From positions 2,976,001 through 3,040,000 of the forward strand of contig NZ_CP082271.1 of assembly GCF_019880365.1 (NCBI RefSeq): 64,000 nt of DNA, read 5' to 3'. The position numbers were made by a program, and so were the translations under genes. Below are positions 1 through 10,157 of this stretch, piece by piece (within the stretch, counting starts at the first letter, position 1; each line of letters opens with the position of its first letter). The stretch comes from Pseudomonas sp. DNDY-54. GTDB taxonomy: Bacteria; Pseudomonadota; Gammaproteobacteria; Pseudomonadales; Pseudomonadaceae. The notes beneath the pieces are model-generated. The model made no database searches. It saw only the letters and a list, made by a program, of their open reading frames with translations, and was not told the origin of the DNA.

Positions 1-135
1 CCCGCTGGCCAGCGCCTCCCGATGCCGATCCGCCCGGACCTCGTTGAGCAACTGCAAGCCGCCTGCGCCCAGCAACCCAACCAGCACCAGCACAGCGAGC
101 ATGCCGCCATAGATGCGCAGGAAGATTGAATTCAC
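1..135 (-). CDS. Sensor histidine kinase, N-terminal fragment (RstB-like)
   Basis: Only the first 45 codons are inside the window. The gene starts with GTG, and that start overlaps the stop of the response regulator (GTGA), which implies translational coupling. The visible part has a short cytoplasmic N-terminus followed by one hydrophobic helix (residues about 9-30, rich in L, V and G), then the start of a periplasmic region. This fits the first transmembrane segment of a membrane histidine kinase. The kinase assignment comes from the coupled OmpR-type regulator and from the same arrangement next to nrdA in other Pseudomonas (PA1157/PA1158 type). No catalytic domain is visible here. Confidence 0.75.
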   Translation of the reverse strand, partial: MNSIFLRIYGGMLAVLVLVGLLGAGGLQLLNEVRADRHREALASG

Positions 136-854
136 TGCAGCGCTTCAGCCGCTTCGGATACGAACAGATAACCCTTGCCGCGCACCGTCTTGATCAGGCG
201 CGGATGATCCGGATCATCGCCGATTTTCGGACGAATCCGCGAAATGCGCACATCAATGGAACGATCCTGGCCGTCGTACTCGATCCCGCGCAGCTCTGCG
301 AAAATCTGCTCGCGCGACATGATGCGGCCGGGGTTGGAGGTCAGCAGCCAGAGGAGGTCGAACTCGGCGCCAGTCAATTCGATGCCTTCGCCCCGCAGCC
401 AGGCTTCGCGCAGTGCATGGTCGACCACCAGCGGGCCGTACTGGATACGCTTGCTGGCTGCCGGCGCCGTCTCGACACCTTCACGTCGACGCAGCAGCGC
501 GCGGATACGCGCCAGCAACACCCGAGGGCGCACCGGCTTGCAAACATAGTCGTCAGCGCCAATTTCAAGGCCGAGCACCTGATCGAGGTCATCGGCGCGG
601 GCGGTGAGCATCAGGATCGGGCCGTCATAACGGTCACGAACCTTGCGGCAGATGCTCAACCCATCCTCACCCGGCAGCATGAGATCGAGCACCACCAGAT
701 CGGGGCGCTCGTTGATGATGCGTGCCGCGGCCTGGGCGCCGTCCGCTTCGACAGCAACGTGCAAGCCGTTGCCTTCAAGATATTCCCGCGTCAACTCGGC
801 CAACCGCTGGTCGTCTTCGACAATGAGAATTCGCCAAGCTTCTTGATCCGTCAT
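132..854 (-). CDS. OmpR-family response regulator (RstA-like)
   Basis: A 240-residue two-domain response regulator. The receiver domain (residues 8-120) has the acidic pair after ILIVEDD, the phosphoacceptor Asp57 in VVLDLMLPG, and the conserved Lys in DYVCKPV. The C-terminal winged-helix domain (about 135-235) carries the usual DRSIDVRISRIRPK and GKGYLF motifs of DNA-binding OmpR members. It shares a stop/start overlap with a downstream sensor kinase. Receiver wording resembles E. coli RstA (GLSICR, LLARIRALLRR). Its targets cannot be read from sequence. Confidence 0.9.
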   Translation of the reverse strand: MTDQEAWRILIVEDDQRLAELTREYLEGNGLHVAVEADGAQAAARIINERPDLVVLDLMLPGEDGLSICRKVRDRYDGPILMLTARADDLDQVLGLEIGADDYVCKPVRPRVLLARIRALLRRREGVETAPAASKRIQYGPLVVDHALREAWLRGEGIELTGAEFDLLWLLTSNPGRIMSREQIFAELRGIEYDGQDRSIDVRISRIRPKIGDDPDHPRLIKTVRGKGYLFVSEAAEALQ

Positions 855-890
855 GCGCCCTCCTTACAGGCCATCGGGCGCATTGTAGCG

Positions 891-2102
891 TCAGGCTGCA
901 GCCACATGGCAGCGGTTGCGACCGCCCCGCTTGGCGGCATACAGAGCTTCATCGGCCTGCCGCATCAAGTCGGCACTGGCCAGTTCGCCAACCGGTCTGG
1001 CCACAGCGGCACCAATGCTGACGGTGATGCAAGACTGATCGCCGCCAGCCGCATGCGGAATCGCCAGGGCCTCGATTGCGGCGCGCACTCGCTCCGCCAC
1101 GCGCCGCGCGGTTGGCAAGTCCGTCTCGGGCAATAGCACGACGAACTCCTCCCCGCCCAACCGAGCCACCAGGTCAATCTTCCGCACCTGTTTGCCGATA
1201 ATCGCGGCGACCCGCTGTAAACAGACGTCACCCATCGGGTGACCGAACGCATCGTTGTAGGCCTTGAAGTGGTCGATATCGATCATCAGCAGCCCCACCT
1301 CATCGCCCGCCGTTCCGGCTTCCCGCCAGGTCGCTTCGAACACCTGCTCGAACCGACGGCGGTTCGCCAGCTGGGTCAGAGGGTCGGTCTGGGAGATATG
1401 CGTCAGTGTGAGGTTGTCTTCGCGCATGGCATCAGCGCGCAGCTGCTCACGCAAGAGGAACAGATACGCACGTCGATCGGTCACCTCGAACCTGAGATTC
1501 GCGACCAGCGTGAAAACCGCCGTCGCCGTCGCAAGCACCAGGGAAAACAACTGCGCATCAACGCCCAATGTAGAGGAAGACAGTACGTACCCCGCCATCA
1601 CCAGCAGGCCGGCCACCGAGGCCGCGAGCGCGTACTTGAAGCGCAGCGCGATGACAATGTTCCCGGCCAGTAGAATCAGATCGAAGGAAAACGGGTCGAA
1701 CATATCGACTGGCGAAGTGGTGATACGGAAAATTTGACCCGAAATCGCCATCGCCACCACCACCAGGCAGGCCATCAGGCCTTCCCTCCACCGAGCCGTT
1801 ACGCCCCGGTGAATCACCAGCAGGTAGAACAGCCCAATAGGTGTCATCAGGCCCAGACGCAACAGCAGGATTTCAGCGAAATTTACCTGTCGCATCGCGT
1901 AATCGCCGATAAGAAACGCATTGAAAATGCACAGGGACACTAACCCAGTAAGCACAAACATCCGCGCCCGTCCTGCGCCGGTATCCGATTCGAACCGCTG
2001 CTCCAGGTCCGGACTGAAGCGCAAGCGCTTTCTAAGTAGATTCGACTCGATCTGGTGCAACAGCTCGTCGGTGGTTGGCAGCGTCGTTTCGGATGTATTC
2101 AT
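891..2102 (-). CDS. Membrane-anchored diguanylate cyclase (GGDEF)
   Basis: About 403 residues. The N-terminal half has roughly six hydrophobic helices (about residues 45-205), so it is anchored in the inner membrane. The C-terminal GGDEF domain has an intact GGEEF active-site motif, and an RxxD inhibitory site (RKID) exactly five residues before it, so both c-di-GMP synthesis and product inhibition are expected. The substrate-binding segment DHFKAYNDAFGHPMGD is also intact. I chose the ATG start; an in-frame GTG four codons upstream is also possible because neither has a strong ribosome site. It is convergent with nothing and lies 36 bp from the response regulator on the same strand. The signal sensed is unknown. 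Confidence 0.9.
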   Translation of the reverse strand: MNTSETTLPTTDELLHQIESNLLRKRLRFSPDLEQRFESDTGAGRARMFVLTGLVSLCIFNAFLIGDYAMRQVNFAEILLLRLGLMTPIGLFYLLVIHRGVTARWREGLMACLVVVAMAISGQIFRITTSPVDMFDPFSFDLILLAGNIVIALRFKYALAASVAGLLVMAGYVLSSSTLGVDAQLFSLVLATATAVFTLVANLRFEVTDRRAYLFLLREQLRADAMREDNLTLTHISQTDPLTQLANRRRFEQVFEATWREAGTAGDEVGLLMIDIDHFKAYNDAFGHPMGDVCLQRVAAIIGKQVRKIDLVARLGGEEFVVLLPETDLPTARRVAERVRAAIEALAIPHAAGGDQSCITVSIGAAVARPVGELASADLMRQADEALYAAKRGGRNRCHVAAA

Positions 2103-2220
2103 GGCGTGGCTCACGAACGCTCGAATGATATCAGTGAGCCATTATTGCCGAAGTGCCCTGCACTTACCTTTCCTGTTGTCGGAAAGTGGCGCCTGGGCGG
2201 GAAAGACAGCCGAAAAACAA

Positions 2221-2236
2221 ACACTACATATAGTGT
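2221..2236. promoter_or_regulatory. NrdR-like box 1 upstream of nrdA
   Basis: The 16-bp site acactacatatagtgt is close to perfect against the NrdR consensus acaCwAtATaTwGtgt and is palindromic. It is the farthest of three such sites upstream of nrdA. NrdR is the conserved ATP/dATP-sensing repressor of ribonucleotide reductase genes. Confidence 0.85.
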
Positions 2237-2342
2237 TGTCAAGTGATTTTGGAAGACTCGCATTTCGTACTCAGCGGGCGACAAACGCGCAAGACCTTGA
2301 AGCGTCTGGACCACAGGTGATAACCCACAAATCGCCCACATG

Positions 2343-2351
2343 TTATCCACA
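2343..2351 (+). promoter_or_regulatory. DnaA box in nrdA promoter region
   Basis: The nonamer ttatccaca matches the DnaA consensus TTATNCACA exactly. A weaker relative (taacccaca, 2321-2329) lies 22 bp upstream. DnaA control of nrdA-nrdB is known in E. coli, so a regulatory role here is plausible rather than an origin: no cluster of further boxes or dnaA/dnaN genes is present. Confidence 0.6.
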
Positions 2352-2420
2352 GGTTGTTCATTTTCTCGCACCTTGCGTTAGCCAAGCAGCGCAACTATCG
2401 TGTCGATCCGAGCGGGTTAA

Positions 2421-2436
2421 ACCCTATATGTGGGGT
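2421..2436. promoter_or_regulatory. NrdR-like box 2 upstream of nrdA
   Basis: The site accctatatgtggggt keeps the CTATAT core and dyad symmetry of an NrdR box. Its start is 200 bp downstream of box 1. Confidence 0.65.
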
Positions 2437-2609
2437 TGTATCAGCCATCGAGACACAACCGAGCAAAAAAGCAAGCAAAAAAGATTTCGTGTCAGGTAAC
2501 GCTTTCGTTACCGCCGTTCGGTCAGTGCGGCAGCCGTGAAAGCCCCGGCCAGCCGAGCCCAACATTGATTTCGCTCAAGCCCACCCGTAGCGCACGCGCC
2601 AAGCGCGTC

Positions 2610-2625
2610 ACACTACATGTTGTGT
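2610..2625. promoter_or_regulatory. NrdR-like box 3, adjacent to the likely nrdA promoter
   Basis: The site acactacatgttgtgt matches the NrdR consensus well. It ends 7 bp before a candidate -35 element, a good position for repression. Confidence 0.8.
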
Positions 2626-2632
2626 TTTGAGG

Positions 2633-2661
2633 TTGTGATCTTCACAACGTCTGACTATGCT
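2633..2661 (+). promoter_or_regulatory. Candidate sigma-70 promoter of nrdA
   Basis: TTGTGA (2633-2638) and TATGCT (2656-2661) are separated by 17 bp, giving a fair -35/-10 pair just after NrdR box 3. A perfect 7-bp inverted repeat, gttgtga/tcacaac with a 3-bp spacer (2632-2648), overlaps the -35. The implied leader before nrdA is about 170 nt. This is a pattern match only. Confidence 0.45.
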
Positions 2662-2837
2662 TCGGCACATTCGATTCGCCGCGTCCCGCGACAGGATCGA
2701 CCCCTATTAGCGACACCCATGTACCGGTTCGCCGGGGCATGCTTCATGCAATACGACACACGCAATAGAACAAGGCCGCTCACGAAGCAGGCCCAACACC
2801 TAACGTGCTACCGAGACAGAGAGAATCCGGAGACCCC

Positions 2838-5732
<2,895 letters not shown>

Positions 5733-5779
5733 GGAGCCTGGCTGACGCACGAATCTGAGCGGACCGCGCGTTGTTGTCC

Positions 5780-5832
5780 GCCAAGCCGGCCCCCATCACG
5801 TACAGCTGTACGCTCAGGGGCTCCGGCTTGGC
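5780..5832. repeat. Nested inverted repeat downstream of nrdA
   Basis: Outer arms gccaagccgg (5780-5789) and ccggcttggc (5823-5832) are perfectly complementary and enclose a 14-bp perfect palindrome, cgtacagctgtacg (5799-5812). It could fold in RNA as a large stem and may end or stabilise the nrdA transcript. There is no U tract. Confidence 0.6.
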
Positions 5833-5898
5833 AGACGCCTAGCGCTGCCTCGCTCAGCTTCGCGCTCACACCGAGTGGCTGCGTTCGCTTTGATCTTC

Positions 5899-5923
5899 GT
5901 AGGAGCGAGCTTGCTCGCGAAGC
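5899..5923. repeat. Pseudomonas REP element
   Basis: The core gagcgagcttgctcgc is the classic Pseudomonas REP palindrome, preceded by gtag. It lies in the nrdA-nrdB intergenic region together with two other palindromic elements. Confidence 0.8.
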
Positions 5924-5982
5924 GCTATCCGCCAACTCATCACCCGAGTTAGCGCATAGCCCGACGCCACCTCAAATCCAGT

Positions 5983-6019
5983 CCCCTCGCCCCTCCGGGG
6001 AGAGGGCTAGGGTGAGGGG
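5983..6019. repeat. C-rich/G-rich intergenic hairpin repeat
   Basis: Arms cccctc and gagggg flank an inner cccctccggggagaggg stem. The wording is that of a widespread intergenic hairpin family in proteobacteria. It is the third repeat type packed in this 460-bp spacer. Confidence 0.5.
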
Positions 6020-6194
6020 CAGCCCACCAGACAACACCAAGGCCGGGCCCAACCCCCGACCTGTTACAGAACACCAAGGGCGCAGGGCACCACCACCCTC
6101 CTCCCCAAACAAAACACCCGCTTTTGCGTGCAAACCAAAAGCCACCAGACATTTTCGACCGGCCACGACCGGTCCCCAATCAGGAGAAACCGCC

Positions 6195-7445
6195 ATGCTG
6201 AGCTGGGACGAATTCGACGAAGAAGACTCCACCACCGCTGCGCCTGCAGCCCCTCAAGCCGCTGCCGCCGCAACCGAGGCCCCCGCCAAACTCGACAAGG
6301 ACGCCGCAGGCTCCGTCGAAGAAGCCCGCGCCGTAGCCGCTGACGACTCCGCGGCCGTGGCCCGCGCCAAGAAAGCCCTGGACGACCTCGACATCCAGGA
6401 AGGCTTGGATGAACTCGAAGGCGAATCCGCCCGCGTTCACGTCGGCGACAAGCAGATGATCAACGCCCGTGCCGACCTCAACCAGCTCGTACCCTTCAAG
6501 TACGACTGGGCCTGGCAGAAGTATCTGGACGGTTGCGCCAACCACTGGATGCCGCAGGAAGTGAACATGAACGCCGACATCGCCCTGTGGAAGACACCGG
6601 ACGGTCTCTCCGAGGACGAGCGCCGCATCGTCAAGCGCAACCTCGGCTTCTTCTCCACCGCCGACAGCCTGGTCGCCAACAACCTCGTGCTGGCCGTGTA
6701 CCGCCTAATCACGAACCCCGAGTGCCGCCAGTACATCCTGCGCCAGGCCTTCGAAGAGGCGATCCACACCCACGCCTACCAGTACTGCATCGAATCGCTG
6801 GGCATGGATGAAGGTGAGATCTTCAACATGTACCACGAGATCCCAAGCGTCGCGAAGAAGGCCTCCTGGGGCCTCAAATACACCCGCTCCATCTCCGACC
6901 CGACCTTCCAGACCGGCACCGTCGAAACGGACAAAGAATTCCTGCGCAACCTCATCGCCTACTACTGCGTCCTGGAAGGCATCTTCTTCTACTGCGGCTT
7001 CACCCAGATCCTCTCCATGGGCCGCCGCAACAAGATGACCGGCACCGCCGAGCAGTTCCAATACATCCTGCGCGACGAGTCCATGCACCTGAACTTCGGC
7101 ATCGACGTGATCAACCAGATCAAGATCGAAAACCCACACCTGTGGGACGCCGCCATGAAGGACGAAGCGACCCAGATGATCCTTCAGGGTACGCAGCTCG
7201 AAATCGAATATGCCCGCGACACCATGCCCCGCGGCGTCCTCGGCATGAACGCCTCGATGATGGAGGACTACCTCAAGTTCATCGCCAACCGCCGCCTGAC
7301 GCAGATCGGGTTGAAGGAAGAGTATCCAGGCACCACCAACCCGTTCCCGTGGATGAGCGAGATCATGGATTTGAAGAAGGAGAAGAACTTCTTTGAGACG
7401 CGGGTGATTGAGTATCAGACGGGTGGGGCTTTGAGCTGGGATTGA
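6195..7445 (+). CDS. nrdB: Ribonucleoside-diphosphate reductase class Ia, beta subunit
   Basis: The 416-residue radical-bearing subunit. It carries the diiron-tyrosyl centre: the helix with FEEAIHTHAYQY supplies Glu, His and the radical Tyr (E-x-x-H-x-x-x-Y), and a later helix RDESMHLNFGID supplies further Glu and His ligands. The N-terminus (MLSWDEFDEED followed by an Ala-rich stretch to about residue 60) and the similar C-terminal LSWD are typical of Pseudomonas NrdB; the C-terminal tail docks on NrdA. The start is the ATG with AGGAGA eight bases upstream; the reading frame stays open 61 codons further upstream but without a start signal. It is separated from nrdA by 462 bp full of repeats. 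Confidence 0.97.
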   Translation: MLSWDEFDEEDSTTAAPAAPQAAAAATEAPAKLDKDAAGSVEEARAVAADDSAAVARAKKALDDLDIQEGLDELEGESARVHVGDKQMINARADLNQLVPFKYDWAWQKYLDGCANHWMPQEVNMNADIALWKTPDGLSEDERRIVKRNLGFFSTADSLVANNLVLAVYRLITNPECRQYILRQAFEEAIHTHAYQYCIESLGMDEGEIFNMYHEIPSVAKKASWGLKYTRSISDPTFQTGTVETDKEFLRNLIAYYCVLEGIFFYCGFTQILSMGRRNKMTGTAEQFQYILRDESMHLNFGIDVINQIKIENPHLWDAAMKDEATQMILQGTQLEIEYARDTMPRGVLGMNASMMEDYLKFIANRRLTQIGLKEEYPGTTNPFPWMSEIMDLKKEKNFFETRVIEYQTGGALSWD

Positions 7446-7515
7446 TCAAAAATCGCGTAGCGCAAGGACGCGCTGACTATCGAAAAATAGCGATTTCGAG
7501 GATGTAAAACAAGAA

Positions 7516-7549
7516 ACCCACGGAAGCCTTCCTAGGGGCCGCCGTGGGT
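7516..7549 (+). terminator. Possible transcript-end hairpin after nrdB
   Basis: Arms acccacgg (7516-7523) and ccgtgggt (7542-7549) are perfectly complementary and lie 70 bp after the nrdB stop. No run of T follows, so termination efficiency is uncertain. Confidence 0.45.
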
Positions 7550-7694
7550 CTTGACCGTGTTTGAAAGCGAAGCCTGCAAGCACGGGCCGCGACTGAAGAT
7601 TGGGCCTCAATCACGTAGCATTTGAGCAAATGCGCTGCGTGATTATGGTCATTCAACGGGTGGTGTCAACGACTTCGGACAAGAGGTATTCGCC

Positions 7695-7823
7695 ATGAGC
7701 GGAACCCCAACTCCACCGCCAGGCTACAGAGCTGTGTTCTGTATGACCTTCAAACATTGGCGGAGCGGTAAAGATGTACGCCGCAAAGACGGGCGCCCTT
7801 TCTGCTTCTTCGTGAAGCAGTAG
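7695..7823 (+). CDS. Small basic hypothetical protein (42 aa)
   Basis: An ORF of 42 codons begins with ATG after the strong ribosome site AGAGGT (7683-7688). The product starts MSGTPTPPPGYRAVFC and is rich in Lys and Arg toward its end, with three cysteines and two FCF/VFC-like aromatic-Cys patches. I do not recognise a family. It lies 60 bp before a DUF2188 gene whose start is preceded by the same AGAGGTATT string, so the two leaders look alike. A GC-rich hairpin separates them. It is too short for many gene finders, and coding is supported only by the ribosome site and context. Confidence 0.5.
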   Translation: MSGTPTPPPGYRAVFCMTFKHWRSGKDVRRKDGRPFCFFVKQ

Positions 7824-7830
7824 CCCAAGC

Positions 7831-7856
7831 AGAGAGGCGGTGTAAACCGCCTCTCT
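7831..7856 (+). terminator. Strong hairpin between the small ORF and the DUF2188 gene
   Basis: Perfect 10-bp stem agagaggcgg / ccgcctctct with a 6-base loop, eight bases after the 42-codon ORF stop. Only ctac follows, so it may be a processing or stability element rather than a terminator. Confidence 0.5.
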
Positions 7857-7883
7857 CTACCATAGTCACACAGAGGTATTTAC

Positions 7884-8108
7884 ATGACACGCAAGAACCA
7901 ACATGTTGTTCCGCATGATGATAAATGGGCTGTTCGAGGCGCTGGCAACAGTAAAGTTACCAAACAGTTCGATACCCAACGAGAAGCTATCGAGCACGCA
8001 CGAGGCATTGCGACCAACCAGCAAAGCGAGGTCTTGGTCCACAACAAGCAAGGTCAAATTCGCGAGCGGAACAGCTACGGAAACGACCCATTTCCTCCAA
8101 AGGGATGA
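7884..8108 (+). CDS. DUF2188 domain protein
   Basis: A 74-residue protein matching the DUF2188 pattern: an N-terminal HVVPHDDKWAVRGAGNSK, a middle helix with TQREAIEHARGIA, and a C-terminal VLVHNKQGQIRERNSYG. Members are small, soluble and of unknown function. The start has AGAGGT ten bases upstream. It ends 34 bp before the first REP of the RAYT island and so marks its left edge. Confidence 0.8.
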   Translation: MTRKNQHVVPHDDKWAVRGAGNSKVTKQFDTQREAIEHARGIATNQQSEVLVHNKQGQIRERNSYGNDPFPPKG

Positions 8109-8141
8109 CCCTAAGCCAGCGAGGTAGCCTGGAAGTGACGC

Positions 8142-8241
8142 GTGGAAAAGGCTTCGCCGTTTTCCACCCTACGCAACGTCGAGGCGTCGGTGGAATGGGT
8201 GGTTGAGACGGCGTAGGGTGGATAACGCTTTTCTTATCCAC
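8142..8241. repeat. REP/BIME copy A, upstream of RAYT 1
   Basis: Two palindromes in one module. The first, 8142-8167, starts gtggaaaaggc and ends gttttccac with a bulged stem. The second, 8218-8241, is a perfect 8-bp stem gtggataa / ttatccac with the loop cgcttttc. A matching tag gtaggg or ccctac abuts each palindrome on opposite strands. The module sits 43 bp ahead of the RAYT start, the usual arrangement of a transposase with its cognate REPs. Confidence 0.85.
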
Positions 8242-8284
8242 CAATACGATCTTCCGCCAACATCAAGCTCAAGGATGAGCCCAC

Positions 8285-8806
8285 ATGTCCCACTACCGCC
8301 GCGCCCGTGTGCCGGGCGCCACGTATTTCTTCACCGTCAATCTGTTCAACCGTCGCAGCGATCTGCTGGTCCGCCATATCGACCTGCTACGCGAGCCGGT
8401 GCGAGCCACACGCTCACGCCATCCCCTCCATATCGACGCCTGGGTCGTTCTGCCCGATCACATGCATTGCGTCTGGACGCTCCCGGATGGCGACGCTGAC
8501 TTCGCCCTGCGCTGGAAAGTCATCAAATTTGCGTTTGCCCGGCGACTGCCGAAGACGGAGGTGCTTACAACGACCCAACGCTCTCGCGGCGAACGGGGTA
8601 TCTGGCAACGGCGTTACTGGGAGCATCTGATTCAAGATGAACGCGATTATCGGCATCACGTCGATTACGTTCACCTGAATCCGTTGAAACACGGATTGGT
8701 GGAGCGCATCGCCGATTGGCCCTACTCCAGCTTTCATCGGGCGGTCCGGGCTGGTGTCTACCCGGTTGACTGGTGCGGTGATGAAACCAGGGGGATTAGT
8801 AGATGA
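8285..8806 (+). CDS. REP-associated tyrosine transposase (RAYT) 1
   Basis: A 173-residue HUH single-strand transposase of the IS200/IS605-related Y1 family. The metal-binding HUH motif is PDHMHCVW (His59, His61), and the catalytic tyrosine is Tyr128 in YVHLNPLKHG. The N-terminal RVPGATYFFTVNL strand is the family signature. RAYTs are domesticated enzymes that bind and cut REP hairpins; the flanking BIME is its likely substrate. The start chosen aligns with copy 2, with AAGGATGAG upstream. A second copy at 10866 is about 90 percent identical by my count, so a recent duplication is likely. The C-terminus differs, running on to GDETRGISR here. Confidence 0.93.
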   Translation: MSHYRRARVPGATYFFTVNLFNRRSDLLVRHIDLLREPVRATRSRHPLHIDAWVVLPDHMHCVWTLPDGDADFALRWKVIKFAFARRLPKTEVLTTTQRSRGERGIWQRRYWEHLIQDERDYRHHVDYVHLNPLKHGLVERIADWPYSSFHRAVRAGVYPVDWCGDETRGISR

Positions 8807-8867
8807 TGCGGGCAGACGCGTGGAAATGAATTGCCACATCCTCCTACGATTGCACTATACATATGCA

Positions 8868-9548
8868 TCATCCCTCATTATTTCTTAGTGAGTCGATATA
8901 AGCCCCAGCCTTCGCATAATCACCGCCGGCAAAAACCATAATATGAGCAACCAGCATGGTGTATTCATGGAAAAATTTCGGCTTCTCTCTTGCCAGTCTT
9001 GTACACGTTTCCGTTTTAAGGCTTTTTATAAAGCCATTATTCGCTTTAATTTTTTCTAGAACGTCTATTGAAGAGCGTCTTGCTGACCAACTATCTTTAG
9101 ACGACATAACTTCTATTTTATATCTTATAATCGCCGACTCGTATGCAATCGGACAAAATTCTTTAGCGCTAACTCTGTCTATTGCCTCAACCATCCCTCT
9201 GAGACCAGAGTCATATTCCCTCGCATCTATCAGGAGATTAGAGGCCGAGGTCATAACTAAATAGCAACGTACTGAATCGTCCGTGCACTTATTTTTCATC
9301 ACATGATCTATAAGCTCCTGATTTTTACTTGAACCCTCGCGAAGGCTTAACAAATTTATGCGTTCATGTTCGTTAAGACCCTCCATGCGAGCATAGAAAT
9401 AGCTTGAGCCCCACATATCCTGCAATATCCAGCGCGACTCTCGCTCACCAATAGCGATCACAGAATTTCCATAGACCCAAAACGATGCAAAAGAAGCAAT
9501 TAAAATCCCGCTGAGCACCAGAAACCTGATCTTCATCCTACACACCAT
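8868..9548 (-). CDS. AT-rich orphan, secreted or membrane-anchored protein
   Basis: A 226-residue protein of no family I recognise. An N-terminal hydrophobic stretch (about residues 7-27, FLVLSGILIASFASFWVYG) predicts a signal anchor, so most of the chain would be periplasmic. Four cysteines lie beyond it. The rest is helical and charged. Base composition is clearly more AT-rich than the neighbours, with codons such as TTA, ATA and AGA common, which suggests horizontal acquisition. The start may be the ATG four codons further in (MKIRFL); neither has a good ribosome site. It lies between RAYT 1 and a REP copy, on the opposite strand. Confidence 0.6.
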   Translation of the reverse strand: MVCRMKIRFLVLSGILIASFASFWVYGNSVIAIGERESRWILQDMWGSSYFYARMEGLNEHERINLLSLREGSSKNQELIDHVMKNKCTDDSVRCYLVMTSASNLLIDAREYDSGLRGMVEAIDRVSAKEFCPIAYESAIIRYKIEVMSSKDSWSARRSSIDVLEKIKANNGFIKSLKTETCTRLAREKPKFFHEYTMLVAHIMVFAGGDYAKAGAYIDSLRNNEG

Positions 9549-9647
9549 ATTTAAATAAGCACTTCTTCCAGCTTTGAAATTTCACTCTTGTAATCTGACC
9601 CTTTGCCCAGCGTTTCGTTTTTCCGAAACGGACTCGAGAAATAATCT

Positions 9648-9752
9648 ATCACTGGCCTCATTGTGGTCTCCGGTCGGTTTACCGAAGATGCGAAGGCCTT
9701 CACGCAGGGCAGGAATTCGCAATTGATCGAAAGCGCCGAGCTGAACAACATG
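9648..9752 (+). pseudogene. Remnant of a restriction-endonuclease-like (Mrr-type) C-terminus
   Basis: About 35 codons in one frame read ITGLIVVSGRFTEDAKAF followed by TQGRNSQLIESAELNN. This resembles the last strand and helix of Mrr-type nuclease domains, where a G-[IV]-V-[VT]-[ST]-G-x-F-T segment precedes an A-x-x-F and E-L-I-D-G motif. No upstream part of such a gene is present. The fragment is GC-rich, unlike its AT-rich neighbours. Family assignment is from memory of the motif only. Confidence 0.4.
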
Positions 9753-9916
9753 AATTTTGAAAGCCGCAGCAAAAAGGGGACAGGTTTATTTTCTGATGCC
9801 GGCTCGCAGCTCGGCGTCCCCCACCAGCTTACCTCGGTCCTGCCGACAGGTTTCGCCTTGCACGGCGAGTCACTTTTTCTTGTCTGGCCAAGAGCGAGGT
9901 AGCCTGGAAGTGACGC

Positions 9917-10021
9917 GTGGAAAAGGCTTCGCCGTTTTCCACCCCACCTTCGGTAACGTCGATGCGTCGGCGGTTCGGGCGGTTGAGATGGCGTAGGGTG
10001 AATAACGCTTTGCTTATCCAC
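9917..10021. repeat. REP/BIME copy B
   Basis: The same two-palindrome module as copy A: gtggaaaaggc...gttttccac at 9917-9942 and a degenerate gtgaataa / ttatccac pair at 9998-10021. The 20 bp on the left (gtagcctggaagtgacgc) also match copy A. A truncated RAYT start follows at 10065. Confidence 0.85.
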
Positions 10022-10064
10022 CGATACGAAATCACCGCCAACACCAAGCTCAAGGATGAGCCGA

Positions 10065-10130
10065 CATGTCTCGGTACCGCCCTCGCCCAAGCGACAGCTC
10101 ACGGCTGACCTGCGTTACCGCCACACGCTT
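10065..10130 (+). pseudogene. Truncated third RAYT (start remnant)
   Basis: The sequence from caaggatgag through atgtctcggtaccgcc repeats the ribosome site and first codons of the two intact RAYT genes (MSRYR...), and tgcgttaccgcc further on recalls the codons for NLRNRR. The rest of the transposase is missing. The AT-rich gene at 10158 takes its place, so a RAYT was probably deleted or replaced here. Confidence 0.6.
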
Positions 10131-10157
10131 TAATTTTTCTAACGGCAAGGATCGCGC

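Noticed and set aside
126..1136. A 336-codon plus-strand frame over the response regulator and GGDEF gene
   Set aside because: It lies opposite two genes with intact motifs and has no start signal.
2343..2351. Replication origin
   Set aside because: Only one good DnaA box and no dnaA, dnaN or AT-rich unwinding region; a regulatory site is more likely.
9551..10102. Minus-strand frame of 183 codons across REP copy B
   Set aside because: It runs through the repeat and the nuclease-like fragment, has no ribosome site, and its translation contains the palindrome sequences.
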